DNA of 64,000 bases from Ephemerocybe angulata (taxonomy: Eukaryota > Basidiomycota > Agaricomycetes > Agaricales > Psathyrellaceae): assembly GCA_013368325.1 (NCBI GenBank), contig JAACJK010000124.1, positions 122,868 through 186,867 on the forward strand, written 5' to 3'. The notes beneath the pieces were generated by a model, which was not told the origin of the DNA, did no database searches, and worked only from the letters and a program-made list of their open reading frames with translations. Shown one piece after another: positions 1 to 10,845 of the stretch; within the stretch, counting starts at the first letter, position 1, and every line of letters begins with the position of its first letter. The position numbers were made by a program, and so were the translations under genes.

Positions 1-690
1 GCGAGAGCGAGTTCGGCTTCTTGAGCGAGAGCCTTCTCGTACGCGTCATTGACCTCCGGGACAGTGCTACCTGTTTGAGGACGGCTTTACCCTGGAGGAG
101 GCACACGCGAGGGACCTTGCCCCTTTGGAAATGATATCAGACGATGCAAGCCAGGTATGGAGGTGATATACGTACAAAGTGATCGTAGTGATTTTCATCC
201 AAAATCGCCTGCCTGCAGATATAGCAAGAGATAGCACTGCAGTTCGGACACTTCATCTTGTTGTACTAAGCTGCGCTGTCAGTATCCCGATCAAGTAGAC
301 ATGTCTGATAGTTCACAGTTCACTCACCCCGTCTGATTTAATGAATGGGAAACGACAGCTTGGGCAATGTCGCATCAGCCTCCTCGATATCCAAGCGGGT
401 GTCTCGAACTTTATTTTGCAGATCGTCGCAGGGTCTCCCAGGGTGCTCTTCAGCTCGGCATACTCTACAGCTGGCCCTTCCACATTTCACCGTGTTCTGA
501 CACCTGAAAGTTGGGACCTCCACCAGCGGGACATCCATGACGCACGCGAAGTCACAGAATGCGCAGTCCTCCAAGCCCTCGATCTGGGCTTCCTTCAAGT
601 CCCTCTGCTGGGAGAGACGTTCATACAGAATAGGAGGTCCTCCGTAAGGCAAGACCTCAAAACGGAAGACAAAAATGCGGCCATGGCGGC
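1..690 (-). pseudogene. RBR-type E3 ubiquitin ligase (RNF216/TRIAD3-like), decayed C-terminal half
   Basis: Read on the minus strand this is the IBR to RING2 part of an RBR ubiquitin ligase. The exon from 690 to 328 carries an IBR-like Cys series (CAFCDFACVMD, FRCQNTVKCGRASCRVCR, then HPGRPC). After it come HCPSCRFPFIKSDG, an intron (327-266), and KMKCPNCSAISCYICRQ, the RING2 domain that accepts ubiquitin on a catalytic Cys in this family. The CPSC segment is one frame off the preceding exon (GAGGAGGCTGATGCG, near 390), and the tail past 210 also changes frame. The 5' part (RING1) is absent, because satellite sequence begins just upstream. The gene also runs off the window. I infer a decayed copy; a sequencing error could explain one shift but hardly both. 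Confidence 0.72.
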
Positions 691-959
691 CTTAATAGCG
701 ACCCAGGAGCAGTCCATTATAGGGCGTGGGGCGGGGCACAGGGGTGGGGAGCCGCGAGGGAGGACGTGGTTGAGAACTGAAGGGCGCGTCGCGAGTCGAC
801 GCGCCCAAATTGGTGCATCTGTTTGGCTGCGGCCCCTCAAAATTGCCACACGTGAGGGATTCCCGCGGGACAGATCCCAGGGAGTCATAGCTCAGAAAAT
901 ATGTGAGTAAACGGGCGTTGCAAGCAACTTACAGTCTCCGAACTCGACGTTTATCCAGG

Positions 960-1890
960 TTTCTGTGCTGGTTAAGCTATCCTGGCGCTCGGTTCTCCGG
1001 TGAGTCCCACTCTATCTACCCATGCTACCCATGCGTTGGGCTTACCTTTGCTCCTAAGATGAACTCTCGAAACACTGCGCTCAGAGCGGTTTCGATTTGA
1101 AGCGCCCCGCCTCCTCCTCCTGGCCCTCGATTCTCTGGTGAGCTCCCACCTTCTCCACACCGGGTGTCATCTCACATTCTCCCCAAGATTCAGCACCAGG
1201 CTGTTCGAACACACTGACCCGGACGGCACATCGACCTGGGCAGCCTCGATCCCGACGTGACACAACATCCAAATTCACCTACTCATGGTGGTCGATTATC
1301 CGGTGAGTTCCCACACGTATCCACTCTGTGTATCATCTCACCTTCGCCTTCAAGATTCCGCCTTAGAGTGACCGAACACAGCGGCCCAGGCAGGCTCGAT
1401 TCTCGATTTCAACACTTGCCACGGACCACCCCCGGGCCCCATGCGTCGCACTCACCTTCGCCCCGAGCTCTCGCAACAGCGCCCCGAACGATCTCCATCC
1501 CAACAGACGATATTCGATTCCAAGGGCCCCACCACTTCCTCCTGGCGCTCAATACTCCGATGAGCTCCCATTTTATCTACCAGACGCGTCGCGTGTCACC
1601 TTCGCCTTCGCCCTCAAGGTTCGGCCTCGAACTTTCGCAACACAGCGCTCAGAACGGTTTGATCCCGAAAAGCGGCCTTCGATTCGAAGTGCCCCGCCCG
1701 TCCTCCTCCTGGCGCTCGGTTCTCCGGTGAGTCCCACTCTATCTACCCATGCGTTGGGCTCACCTTTGCTCCTAAGATGAACTCTCGAAACACTGCGCTC
1801 AGAGCGGTTTCGGTTCGAAGAATCCCGCCTCCTCCTCCTGGTCCTCGATTCTCCGATGCAAGCTCCGATGAGCTCCCACCATATTGACAT
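960..1890 (+). repeat. Satellite family 1, block A
   Basis: About six diverged units of ~135-165 bp, recognisable by CTCCGGTGAGCTCCCA and, ~35 nt later, CACTCACCTTCGCC. Long ORFs here (for example 1257-1730) are repeat artefacts rich in Ser, Pro and Arg. Each unit holds a GTGAG donor-like site, a CTCAC branch-like box and a downstream AG. The block begins next to a header motif at 925-965 (GCAAGCAACTTACAGTCT) that recurs inverted at 7940-7970. It ends just before the first recognisable exon of the DUF6532 pseudogene, so it may lie in that gene's 5' intron. Confidence 0.8.
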
Positions 1891-1903
1891 ATTCCTCTGA
1901 CAG

Positions 1904-3552
1904 GGTTGTGAACGGCAGGATTATTGAGTCGGAAGATGAAGACGTCGATGATGCTATCATCCCATCCCTCGCCCCACAGTTTTCACTGAGGTAGGGCCCA
2001 CACCTCGCACTACCGTACAGAACGGAAGCATTGTTCGACGCCCCCAGCCCCAGCCCCAGCCCGAGGTAGGTCTATTCTCCCAAGTACATTCTACTGAGAT
2101 TGATCACTCTCCAGTTGCAACGGCGGTCTGGTACGGCGGCGGTACCAAGGCCCCGTATCACTCCTCTTCACCCATCCAGCATCTCGAAGGCGTCTGTTCC
2201 CCACCGTCCTCGCGCCAAAGAATATGGAAGAGAGGACGAGAGCTTCTACTCCTGCGATTCTCGTATGTCTAAGTGGTGCTTGATTTGGTTTCGTTGTTGA
2301 TTACTGATGTTGTTAGCAGCTGCAGATGACGGAGACGACGATCCGGTGGTTCACGAAGACTATTATCACCCCGACTCCCACCCCGACTTGGAGAACTTTC
2401 CACCATCGTCGCTCCCCCACTTCCTCACCCATAAGCTCTCCCGTACCTCGCCTCCCAAGCCCGGCACCAGCGCTAAGCGTAAGTCCACCGAGTGCGACCA
2501 TATCGAAGTCAAGCGTGTCAAGATCATCGTGCCTGGCCCTTCCGGTAGTCGCCATTGCTACAGCGCTGCAGATTTTGAGGGGCTGGGCAAAGCCATCCTC
2601 AACGATGCAATCACGTCCTTCCGTGTCCGGTGCGCTACTCAGTACCCCTTCCCCGACAAGTCTGGCATGCGGGATGAGCGGGCGTCCCAGTCATGGATTG
2701 ACTTCTGCGGGAAGCGGGAGCTCAAGATGAACTATACAACGGAGCCAGGTGGCTTGGTGAGTGTCCTCGGTGCTTCATTCGTGTTTCGAAATCTGATCCG
2801 TTCCTAGATTAAGGCTGGAACGTCGCAGCTTCGGGGACGGGACAGACCAAGACTGTCGCTCGTCCAATCGAGGCGATGTACGGTATCTCGAGCGGCTTTC
2901 CCAAGCGAGAGGTCCGTGATAAGGTTGAAGCCCTCTTGGATAGCATCTCGTTCGTCCATGAGGTACGTGATTGTATTCTATTCAATTCGCTGCCCTCATC
3001 TTTCTTCGATCCAGGACCCAAATGCCAGAACTGGAATCTTCCGGCATCCCTCGATCCAGGCCGTTGTCAACAAGGCACCGACGAAGGCCCCACGCACGCC
3101 GCATTCTCTCGCGAGAACCAGGTACCGAAACCGACGGTAGCACTTGTTTTGACCGCGGTAAGTTATCCACTATTTGTTCTTGTCACCACACGGCGCAGAT
3201 ACTGATGTGCGACACTAGATTGAGTGCGTTTTGGACGAGTGGGTCAGTGGAGAACATGTCGAAGTTCAATTCTCCGCCAACTCCTACCACGCCAAGTACG
3301 ACCAGCACATCGCGACTCTCGAGGCTTTCGATGAAAATACAGCCGAAGACCGCATTCTCCCTCGACTCCTTGAACACATTCTCAAGGTTTCTCGGTGCGT
3401 TTCACCTTTGTTTGGGCATGAATTGGTGTCTAATAGCATACTCTAGGAAACACGCCAAGGTTATCGAGCATCCAGCCAGCCGTAAGGTCACGCTCAGTGC
3501 GATCGACTTCGACCCCGCCAAGGACGAGTTGGAAGGACCTGGTTTTATCTGA
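1904..3552 (+). pseudogene. DUF6532-domain protein, frameshifted
   Basis: DUF6532 proteins are an uncharacterised family abundant in mushrooms. The N-terminal exons encode an acidic, Pro-rich tail; 5' splicing is ambiguous because more than one frame is open. The conserved part follows: ARPIEAMYGISSGFPKRE, then an intron (~2964-3015), GIFRHPSIQAVVNKA, PTVALVLTA, an intron, IECVLDEWVSG, and a last exon ending with TGA at 3550-3552. Two frame breaks are visible: one in the GGGG run near 2835 between SQLRG and the ARPIEAMYG block, and one after VVNKA near 3075. Introns are otherwise intact, so this is a recent, non-retroposed decay. Satellite family 1 blocks lie on both sides. Confidence 0.8.
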
Positions 3553-3904
3553 CATAAAGGATGGGTCGGATGGTCGATATCTCATGGACTCACTTTTGGT
3601 TCATATGTACTTGGCTTTAATTGATCTGTATCGCTTCGCATGGACTCGTTTAACTCTGTAGTGTATACATATTTTCTCTGCTCCTGCTCTCGAAGTTCCA
3701 CTTTCCTGTTCCCCTCCTCTACCGCGTGAATAGCCTTTCAATCGGAGCTCTGGTAGCCTATATGAGCTAGATGCCTCCATTGTGACGGACCTACGTGGAC
3801 CTACAGTGCACTATATTTTGGGGGACAGCCTAGTTCCCTCAGGCTAGCGAGCCTAGGTATACCTCGTAGACCAAGGTAGCTATCAATTACTTTCCTGATG
3901 CAAC
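3553..3904. other. Intergenic, no gene seen
   Basis: The 3' flank of the DUF6532 pseudogene. It contains a short CCTAGTTCCCTCAGGCTAGC inverted-looking patch near 3830-3860 but no coding frame or RNA gene that I can support. Confidence 0.5.
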
Positions 3905-4385
3905 CTCAGGCTGTTCGAACACACCGACCTGGACAGCCTCAATCCCAACACACACCATCCAAATTCACCTCCTCCTCATGGTGGTCGATTCTCCGGTGAG
4001 CTCCCACCTTCATCCACTCCGTGTGTTCTCTCACCTTCGCCTTCAAGATTCTTCCTCAGAGTGCCCAAACACAGCGCCCCATGCAGGCTCGATCCCGACA
4101 CACACATGGTCGATTCCCCACTGGGCTCCCATTCTGTCCGCCCTATCCGTCGCACTCACCGGCGCCCACATCGTTCCGTTTCGAACGCTCGAAACACTGC
4201 ACCCCCAACCAACCCAATTTGACTTGGCGAGCTCCCGCCATCCCGCACGACATCTGCCCCGGACCGCCCGCAGTGCACATGACGCCCTCCCGTCCTTGAG
4301 TACTGATCATCGCATATCCGTGGCCGTTCTTTCTCATCGTCAATCCTTCGACACCGCATGGTGTGAAAACACAACTTCCTAAGTA
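3905..4385 (+). repeat. Satellite family 1, block B
   Basis: About three degenerate units in the same orientation as block A (CTCCGGTGAGCTCCCACC near 3990, CGCACTCACCGGCGCC near 4155). Together with block A it brackets the DUF6532 pseudogene. Open frames such as 3978-4382 are satellite translations, not genes. Confidence 0.7.
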
Positions 4386-4669
4386 TTGCGCGCTCTCGAA
4401 CGTACGCTGCGTCGGCTACAGCTGCAACCACCGTTTCCTTCAGCCCGTTTAAATTACTCCGTTTCTGACTTGGATCCCGCTGAGTATGAGTTCGACGGCA
4501 CACTTGGGCAACTGGGCTCTCTCTGTGGACTGCTGGTGTAGACATCGAATGACGTAAGTATGGTTTATGAATGCTCCTTTGTGAAGCCCACGAAACGCCA
4601 TGCCACTGCTGAACACACCGGGACTCATGATGTGCGGTAGTTCCGGAGTGGGACCACAACGCCGTCATA

Positions 4670-4800
4670 CCTACCTACCTACCTACCTGGATTTGGACAC
4701 TTGGACCAATGGTCAATACCTGGATTTGGACACTTGGACCGATGGTCGTCAATACTTACCTGGATTTGGACATTCGGACGCTTGGGACATTCAGGGCAAT
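4670..4800 (+). repeat. (CTAC)n microsatellite plus ~30 bp minisatellite
   Basis: Several ACCT/CTAC tetranucleotide repeats are followed by about three copies of a unit reading GGATTTGGACACTTGGACC with a variable ATGGTC tail. On the other strand this gives GTCCAA words, the same short motif that clusters at 28545-28640. The rest of 4386-5240 shows no supportable gene. Confidence 0.75.
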
Positions 4801-5247
4801 TAGGATGGTCCCCACAATTCACATATTTTGGATGCTTACTGGTTAGCCAGGTACCATTTGCCCTTTTTAATTTATGTAACGGGCAATCAATCGAACTCAA
4901 ATTTTTAAGGCAGGCTATTCTGTTTGTATTCGATGGGATAGTCCACCTGGCTCCACCACCTTCGACCGCCTTGTATGATCATGTCGCTTGCTCCGTTCCC
5001 CCCTCTCCCAGGTCCCAGGAGCCTCTCCTAATCCCAATCTTTTTCCGCATCCTGATATCCCAGCAAATGCACCCACAAATTCGAACAAAGGACGCCATTT
5101 GGGCTACATAGGGCTTCGCCACAAACCACCTTTTGATCATGACCTTGTATCCCATGCGACCCCCATCGTGGACCCTGTCGTTGCGAAGGAGCCCCCACCT
5201 TGCAGCATTCCTCCTTTACAGCCCCCGATATCGCTATGCCACACTGG

Positions 5248-5260
5248 CGGTATTTATATA
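5248..5260 (+). promoter_or_regulatory. TATA-like box of the RING gene
   Basis: TATTTATATATAAG lies about 40-50 nt upstream of the ATG chosen for the RING-finger gene. Its position argues against the in-frame ATG at 5200, which would lie upstream of the box. Confidence 0.45.
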
Positions 5261-5298
5261 TAAGTCCAAGGAGTGGAGGGGACTCCCAAGTAAAAGGG

Positions 5299-6192
5299 AT
5301 GCCCCGAGAACTAACGTCGTCCTCGTCGACAGCAATTCGCTCTACCCCATATCCTCCCAGGACACCGAGCCGCCGACGAAATGGAGTGTCCGACGGTCCG
5401 CTTGCGCCTTCCGCGACCGCGGAACCTCTAAGTCGATTCGCCGACAATCCTCACCATCGCCCACCCCCTAGTACGCCTGGACCGTCCAGGCAATCGACTC
5501 CCGGTCCAACCGCAATGCTTGATCTAATACTCAAGATCCGAAGAGACGCCCAGTCCAAAGTACCGCCGACACCAGAAGCCGACCCACTCGATGAAAGTCA
5601 AACCTCTAAACAGATAAACACACGGGATGATAATGCGATGCTGGACGACATTGTGGACGCAGTCGAGAGAGCTGGCAGTTGTGAAATATGCACCTGGTTC
5701 ATGAGAACGCCTTACGTGTAAGTACTTAGCCGTATCAACGCGGTCAAAATATTGATATATCCTAGGCTCGAATGTGGGCACAGTTTCTGCGGGTCGTGTT
5801 TACGAACGGTGTTCGAAAGGTCCCTCCTCCAGAATTTGCGGCCCCTCGGGTTAGACGACCACGACACGCATGACTGGGATGAGTGCCAGACCATTCCTGT
5901 GGACGACTTTGGGGTTGAGCGCTTGATTGAGTGCGTGGAAGAGCATAAGGTGGAGGCCATCGATGTTTTCACGCATCCATGCCCTTTCTGCAAAACAGCT
6001 GTTCGGAGGCCCCCGCCCATCAACTACGCGCTTCGTGAAAGCCTGAATGAAGCAGTTGTTTCCTTCGAAGGCCGATTTTCCCCCCAATGGTTGAACTCCG
6101 TTGACACCGACAACGGCGAGGTTAATCTGGAACGTCTCTTCCTCACGCGGAAGACCTGCAAAAAGCTCGGGATGAAACAGCTGGTTCATTGA
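5299..6192 (+). CDS. RING-finger protein, putative E3 ubiquitin ligase
   Basis: Two exons, 5299-5717 and 5766-6192, joined across GTAAGT...CCTAG (phase 2, GT|G = Val); about 281 residues. The first ~100 residues are Ser/Pro/Arg-rich and probably disordered. A C3HC4-like RING begins with CEIC at the end of exon 1 and continues in exon 2 as LECGHSFCGSCL. About 60 residues of acidic insert follow before the last pair, HPCPFCKTAVRRPPP, so the zinc-binding loop is unusually long. The tail ends in KLGMKQLVH. RING proteins of this kind bind an E2 and transfer ubiquitin; the substrate is unknown. The start at 5299 is preferred over 5200 because of the TATA-like box. The frame is undamaged, unlike both neighbours. 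Confidence 0.85.
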
Positions 6193-6293
6193 TTCTAGCG
6201 ATATAACCGTAAATATGTGATTCTCAATATCCTGTACATGCATCCACGTATTTAATATTCAACTTTCAAGACGGCCTGTCTAATTTGAAAACC

Positions 6294-6385
6294 TGTCAAA
6301 TCGCCGGTTTGACCAACGGCCAATTCTAGTTGACCCGAGGCCCGAGTGGCATCGTGTCCAATCGCTGGTTTTGACCAACGGCCAA
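6294..6385 (+). repeat. Short direct duplication, 61 bp apart
   Basis: Two ~30 bp copies (TCGCCGGTTTGACCAACGGC and TCGCTGGTTTTGACCAACGG) start at 6294 and 6355. They lie in the non-coding gap between the RING gene and satellite block C; nothing else is seen in 6193-6545. Confidence 0.7.
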
Positions 6386-6545
6386 CATTTATCTTCGCAC
6401 CCTTCAATGAGTCTAGTAGTCTGGAGGTAAGCGGCGGCCCTTGCACAGATGACGGGTGACAGGACGTACGAAAAGGGGGAGGAGGTATAGTTTCAGTCCC
6501 TGAGAATGATGCCTGCGAGAATCCCAAGCTGAAAGATGAATGGGT

Positions 6546-7810
6546 GGGCAATCAAAATGGGAGCTCATTCGGAGAGCGGTGTCGCAGATCGACAGCTATG
6601 AGGAAGGAGTGGGGCTCAGCGAATCGATGACCGTCTGTCGGGATCGAGGTCGCTACGGTGCAACTTTGGGCGTCCGAGGCGGGATCTCGAGAATAAACGT
6701 GAGATAGACGCATGGGGCGGACAGAATGCGAGCTCACCGGAGAATCGAGGGCCAGGAGGATGAGGTGGGGCCTTGGAATCGAATACCGTCTGTTGGGATG
6801 GAGATCGTGAGTAAGATGCACAAGGCTGATAGAGGGGCCCCACCGGAGAATGGAGCGCGAGGAGGGGGAGGATGGCGGATTAGATACCGTGTGTCGGGAT
6901 AGAAACCGTTCGGAGCGAAGTGTTGCGAGAGTTCGAGGCCGAAGCTTGAGGGGGAAGGTGAGTGCGACGCATGGGGCAGACAGAATGGGAGCTCACCGGA
7001 GAATCGAGCGCCAGGGGGAGGCGGTGGGGCTCCTCGAATCGAATGTCGTTTTTCGGGATCGAACCGTTCTGAGCGCTCTGTTTCGAGAAACCGAGGCCGA
7101 ACCTGGAGTGCGAAGGTGAGTGCGACGCACGGGGCAGATAGAATGGGAGCTCACCGGAGAATCGAGCGCCAGGGGGAGGAGGTGAGTTCGGACGGGATCG
7201 AAATGGTTCGGGGCGCCGTGTTCGGAGCGTCCAAGGTGGAATCTTGGGGGAGTAGGTCAGTGTGATGCATGGTGTAGATGAGATGGGGTGGGAGCTCACC
7301 GGAGAATCGACTACCATGAGGCGGAGGTGAGTTTGGCAGGTGTGCGCCGGGATTGAAATCATTCTGAGCTCGTCTTTCGAGAGTCCAAGGCGGAAACTTG
7401 GGGGAGAAGGTGAGATAGCCGCATGGGGTAGATAGAATGGGAACTCACCGGATAATCGAGCGCCAGGGGGGGAAGAGGTGGGGCTCCTCGAATCAAATCT
7501 CGTTTTTCGGGATCGAACCGTTCTGAGCGCTGTGTTTCGAGAGTTCGAGGCCGAACCTGGAGTGCGAAGGTGAGTGCGACGTATGGGGCAGATAAAATGG
7601 GGCTCACCAGACAATCGAGCACCAGAAGGATGAGGTAGGGCCCTTGGAATCGAATATCGTCTGTTGGGATGGAGATCGTTCGGAGAGCCGTGTTCGGAGA
7701 GTCCAAGGCGGAATATTGGGGGAGAGGTGAGATAGACGCATGGGGTAGATATAATGGGAGCTCACCGGAGAACCAACCGCCATGGGGAGTGGGGCCCTTG
7801 GAATCGAATG
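6546..7810 (-). repeat. Satellite family 1, block C (longest array)
   Basis: About eight units in reverse orientation. GCTCACCGGAGAATCGAGCG recurs near 6733, 6995, 7150, 7298, 7445, 7604 and 7763, giving spacings of roughly 147-160 bp, with one short unit near 6838. Each unit pairs this with GGTGAGTGCGACGCATGGGG. The 244-codon frame at 6880-7614 and its neighbours are repeat translations (recurring FSGELPFYLP-like words), not genes. Confidence 0.88.
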
Positions 7811-7834
7811 TGGTCTGTCCCCCTGCCGTGCTGC

Positions 7835-8245
7835 GCCGTCCTCCGTCCTCGCTCAGTCGATTTCAACCTCAAGGAATAGACGACAGTCCGACCAGAGAAC
7901 CACAGATCCTTTCGAAACCCGACCAGCGCAGAAACCTGGGTAGAGATAAGACTGTAAGTTGCTTGCAACCAAACCCAATATCAACCCTGCTGCTCACCCA
8001 TTTCAATCGACCACTGAGCTCAGCACTCCCCTATGCGGTGGGGAGAGGTGCAGTCCCCAGCGAATCCATCCTTCCGAGTTAGGCTCAGACCGAATCATAC
8101 TCGAACAGCACAGGTTCGAGTAGAACGGAGTCGTCGGTGAGGACTCAGGGCAACAACGAGTTGTGTTGGGCGTGCAAGATCTTCTGATCCAAACACCGGC
8201 AATCTAGTCTTCGAAGGGTTGGGCGCCAACCCTGAGCGCTTGGCC
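7835..8245 (+). repeat. Dispersed repeat module M, copy 1
   Basis: Part 7835-7970 (CGATTTCAACCTCAAGGAAT to TAAGTTGCTTGCAACC) is the inverted counterpart of 10320-10425. Part 8015-8243 (CCCCTATGCGGTGGGGAGAG, then AAGATCTTCTGATCCAAACA, CACCGGC and GAGCGCTTGG) matches 10600-10840 in direct orientation. The module therefore occurs twice, rearranged. Its right end carries the CAAACACCGGC half of a hairpin that is complete in two other copies. Confidence 0.75.
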
Positions 8246-9295
8246 CATCACACCCTCCAGCGCACAGCGTTCCCTCGCATACCTCCCGGAAAGCTGCTAT
8301 GTTCCAGAGTGACTTTAACCCCTCCCTTGTGTACATATCGTCACAACGACCAGAATTTTGGCACGTACCAGCTACGGCTACCGACTGCTGGGGGATCCTG
8401 ACTGTAACACGACACTTGCTCCATCTCGCCCATGTTTCACGTTTAAAGGGAATCTAAGTGACCTGCGAACTGTCAGCTCAGCTTCCAAAGTGCAGAGATG
8501 GATTTACAATCATACGCCTCCCCCGTCGAATGCACCATTCTTATCCTTCTCCTCATTGCACGTCCTCCCTTGCTCTGGTGCCGCACAAGCGCGTCCAACT
8601 CGCGAATTTGGCGTGCGTAGGGTGCCGAGCGCCGGAGTGGTCGTGTCGCCTTCCATACGCCCCCTCGTTGCATGGGTAGTCTCGCTGATTACAGGCCGAA
8701 TATCGACGTGACCGTTTGAGGCATGACGGGACTTTTGCTGGATGAAGTCGTGGTCTACGGGGAGGCTACGGCCGTAAAGGTAAGTTATCACACTTGCCAT
8801 TAACCATCGACTTACATTGAGGTTGCGTCCTGTAGCCGTGCCTTTGCTGTGCCCGCAATCCACTCTGCTCGACGCGTCCTACGCGCGATTTCGGCATCGG
8901 GTAGCCTGGTGCGGCGTCGTATGGAAGGGTCGCAGCGTGTTGACTCTACAAAGGCCTTCGGTAAGTCAAAACGTTCAGTTCAAATCGTCGTCGTACTTAC
9001 CAATTGTGATTGACTGGAGCTGGGATAGATTTCGGCGCCGCGATACGAGAGAATGAGCACTGAGATCGATAAGGTCAGTAAAGTCTTCTTCCGTTATCGT
9101 GGCCAGCTACTCACCTTTGATCATGCGGCGTAGACCCCGTTGCCTCGCGCGGCGGTTCACAGGCGCGCCGTTCCCCTGGGTTCTCTATCTGCGCAGTGGG
9201 TCGCCCGAATGCAGACCATTGCGCTTTAGTGGGTCAGCGACGCTGACCGTTGTGTGGACCGAATGCGAGTGGATAGGTGCTAGGTCCACTGGCGT
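8246..9295. other. No convincing gene
   Basis: Several short open frames and splice-like signals are present (for example GTAAGTTATC near 8779 and GTAAGTCAAAACG near 8960), but I could not join exons in a consistent frame, and no domain is recognisable. It may be a decayed gene between satellite blocks C and D. Confidence 0.4.
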
Positions 9296-9559
9296 CTAGG
9301 GAACTAGAAGTATGTTATTAATGTGCCTCGAGGGATATAGGTACTGCAGAGATAAACTATGCAATTTCGTGCCTGTTGTCTGAAGGATCCTCAACACAGG
9401 GACGATACTCTCACTCGGCGCCGAGAGGTACACATTCTTCAGGTTCGTGAGTTTCCGCAACACGTTCGTCAACACGCCTGTCAAAGGAGGGTTTTCAGTA
9501 AATAGTTCTGGACCGCAGCGGCTGAAGTCGCTCACCGGTTTGGAATGGCATGCTACCAT
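9296..9559 (-). pseudogene. F-box/LRR protein fragment
   Basis: An 87-codon frame rich in regularly spaced Leu/Ile (LRKLTNLKNVYLSAPSESIV, LHSLSLQYL) has the texture of the RNI/LRR half of the F-box proteins found elsewhere in this window. No F-box and no matching upstream exon are seen. Probably a remnant. Confidence 0.45.
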
Positions 9560-9789
9560 CCCTGTCTCTCCTCGAGGCTCGCACTACGTACAATAGATTT
9601 TCAACGTCCTCACAGCATTCGTGAACTTCTGATCCACAATTAAGAGTGTCATGTCAGAATATCCGCGGTCCTTTGCGCATGCTGCCCCTCATCCACACCT
9701 ATGTCTCGATTCCTCATACCGCCATGGGCTCCGGCGGCCTCATAGTCGCTGCCCCCGCCTCCACCATAGAACCCGTACTCGCCGCCTGT

Positions 9790-10320
9790 GAAGTGCAGGT
9801 AGCGACACTTCGAGGCCGAACCTGGAGTGCGAAGGTGAGTGCTACGCATGGGGCAGATAAAATGGGAGCTCACCAGACAATCGAGCGGCAGGAGGATGAG
9901 GTAGAGCACTTGGAACCGAATATTGTCCGTTGGGATGGAGATCGTTCGGGGGGCCGTGTTCGGAGCGTCCAAGGTGGAATCTTGGGGGAGTAGGTGAGTG
10001 TGATGCATGGTGTAGATGGGTTGGGATGGGAGCTCACCGGAGAATCGACTGCCATGAGGAGGAGGTGAGTTTGGAAGGTGTGCGTCGGGGATCGAATCGT
10101 TCGGAGCGCAGTCTTTCGAGAATTCGAGGCCGAGGCTTGAGGGAGAAGGTGAGTGCGACGCATGGGTTAGATAGCGAGAGTTGGAGGCCGAAGCTTGAGG
10201 GAGAAGGTGAGTGCGACGCATGGGGTAGATAGAATGGGAGCTCACCGGAGCACCGAGCGCCAAAGGGGAGGAGGTGGGGCTTTTCGAATCGAATATCGTC
10301 CGTCGGGGATGGAGTTGGAT
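9790..10320 (-). repeat. Satellite family 1, block D
   Basis: About four units in the same orientation as block C, including GGTGAGTGCGACGCATGGGG near 10150 and 10205 and GGGAGCTCACCGGAG near 10025 and 10236. One unit is truncated to ~55 bp near 10140-10195. The 227-codon minus-strand frame (9649-10332) is a satellite artefact. Confidence 0.82.
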
Positions 10321-10845
10321 ATTTGGTTGCAAGATACAGCCTACTCTCTAGCTAAGTTTCTGTTGGGCCTGTCACCTAGTCTTGAGGTTGAAATCTATTA
10401 AGCGAGGACAGAGGACGACCCAGGACGGTTGCCGGTGTCGATCGGCTCGACTTGGGTTTCGAACAGTGCTCATCCATCTTCGACGGCGTTCTCTAAGTGA
10501 GTCGTCATTCTGCTCACCCCCATGCATGACACTCACCTGCGCCTCTAAGATTCCGCCCTCTCTCCGCACACTGCGCTCACGGTCACCCATTTCGGTTGAC
10601 GATGAACCCCGCAATCCCCTATGCAGTGGGGAGAGGTGGGGGCGTCAAAGAGGCCATCCTTCTGAGCGAGATCGAATCATGGATGAACGACAATGCTGCC
10701 GCAGTGTTGAACGGAACCGTCGGTGAGGAAGCCTCAGGAAGGCGACAGGTCACAGAGGAGGGTTCAGCGTGTAACTTTAAGATCTTCTGATTCAAACACC
10801 GGCAATCCTGGAGCAGTTCGGATCATGTGCATGAGCGCTTGATTG
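10320..10845 (+). repeat. Dispersed repeat module M, copy 2
   Basis: CTTGAGGTTGAAATCTATTA at 10380 is the inverse of 7865. From 10600 onward (CCCCTATGCAGTGGGGAGAG, AAGATCTTCTGATTCAAACA, CACCGGC, GAGCGCTTG) it runs parallel to 8015-8243. A strip between the two parts resembles satellite family 1 (GTGAGTCGTC...CACTCACC). Confidence 0.72.

Noticed and set aside
70..160. Plus-strand frame CLFEDGFTLEEAHARDL at the window start
   Set aside because: It lies opposite the RBR ligase remnant and has no upstream start or partner exon.
6880..7614. 244-codon minus-strand ORF
   Set aside because: It is the translation of satellite family 1 units; the repeated words and variable unit lengths show no gene.
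3905..10320. CRISPR-like array
   Set aside because: Units are ~150 bp, diverged throughout, lack short identical repeats with unique spacers, and the genome is eukaryotic.
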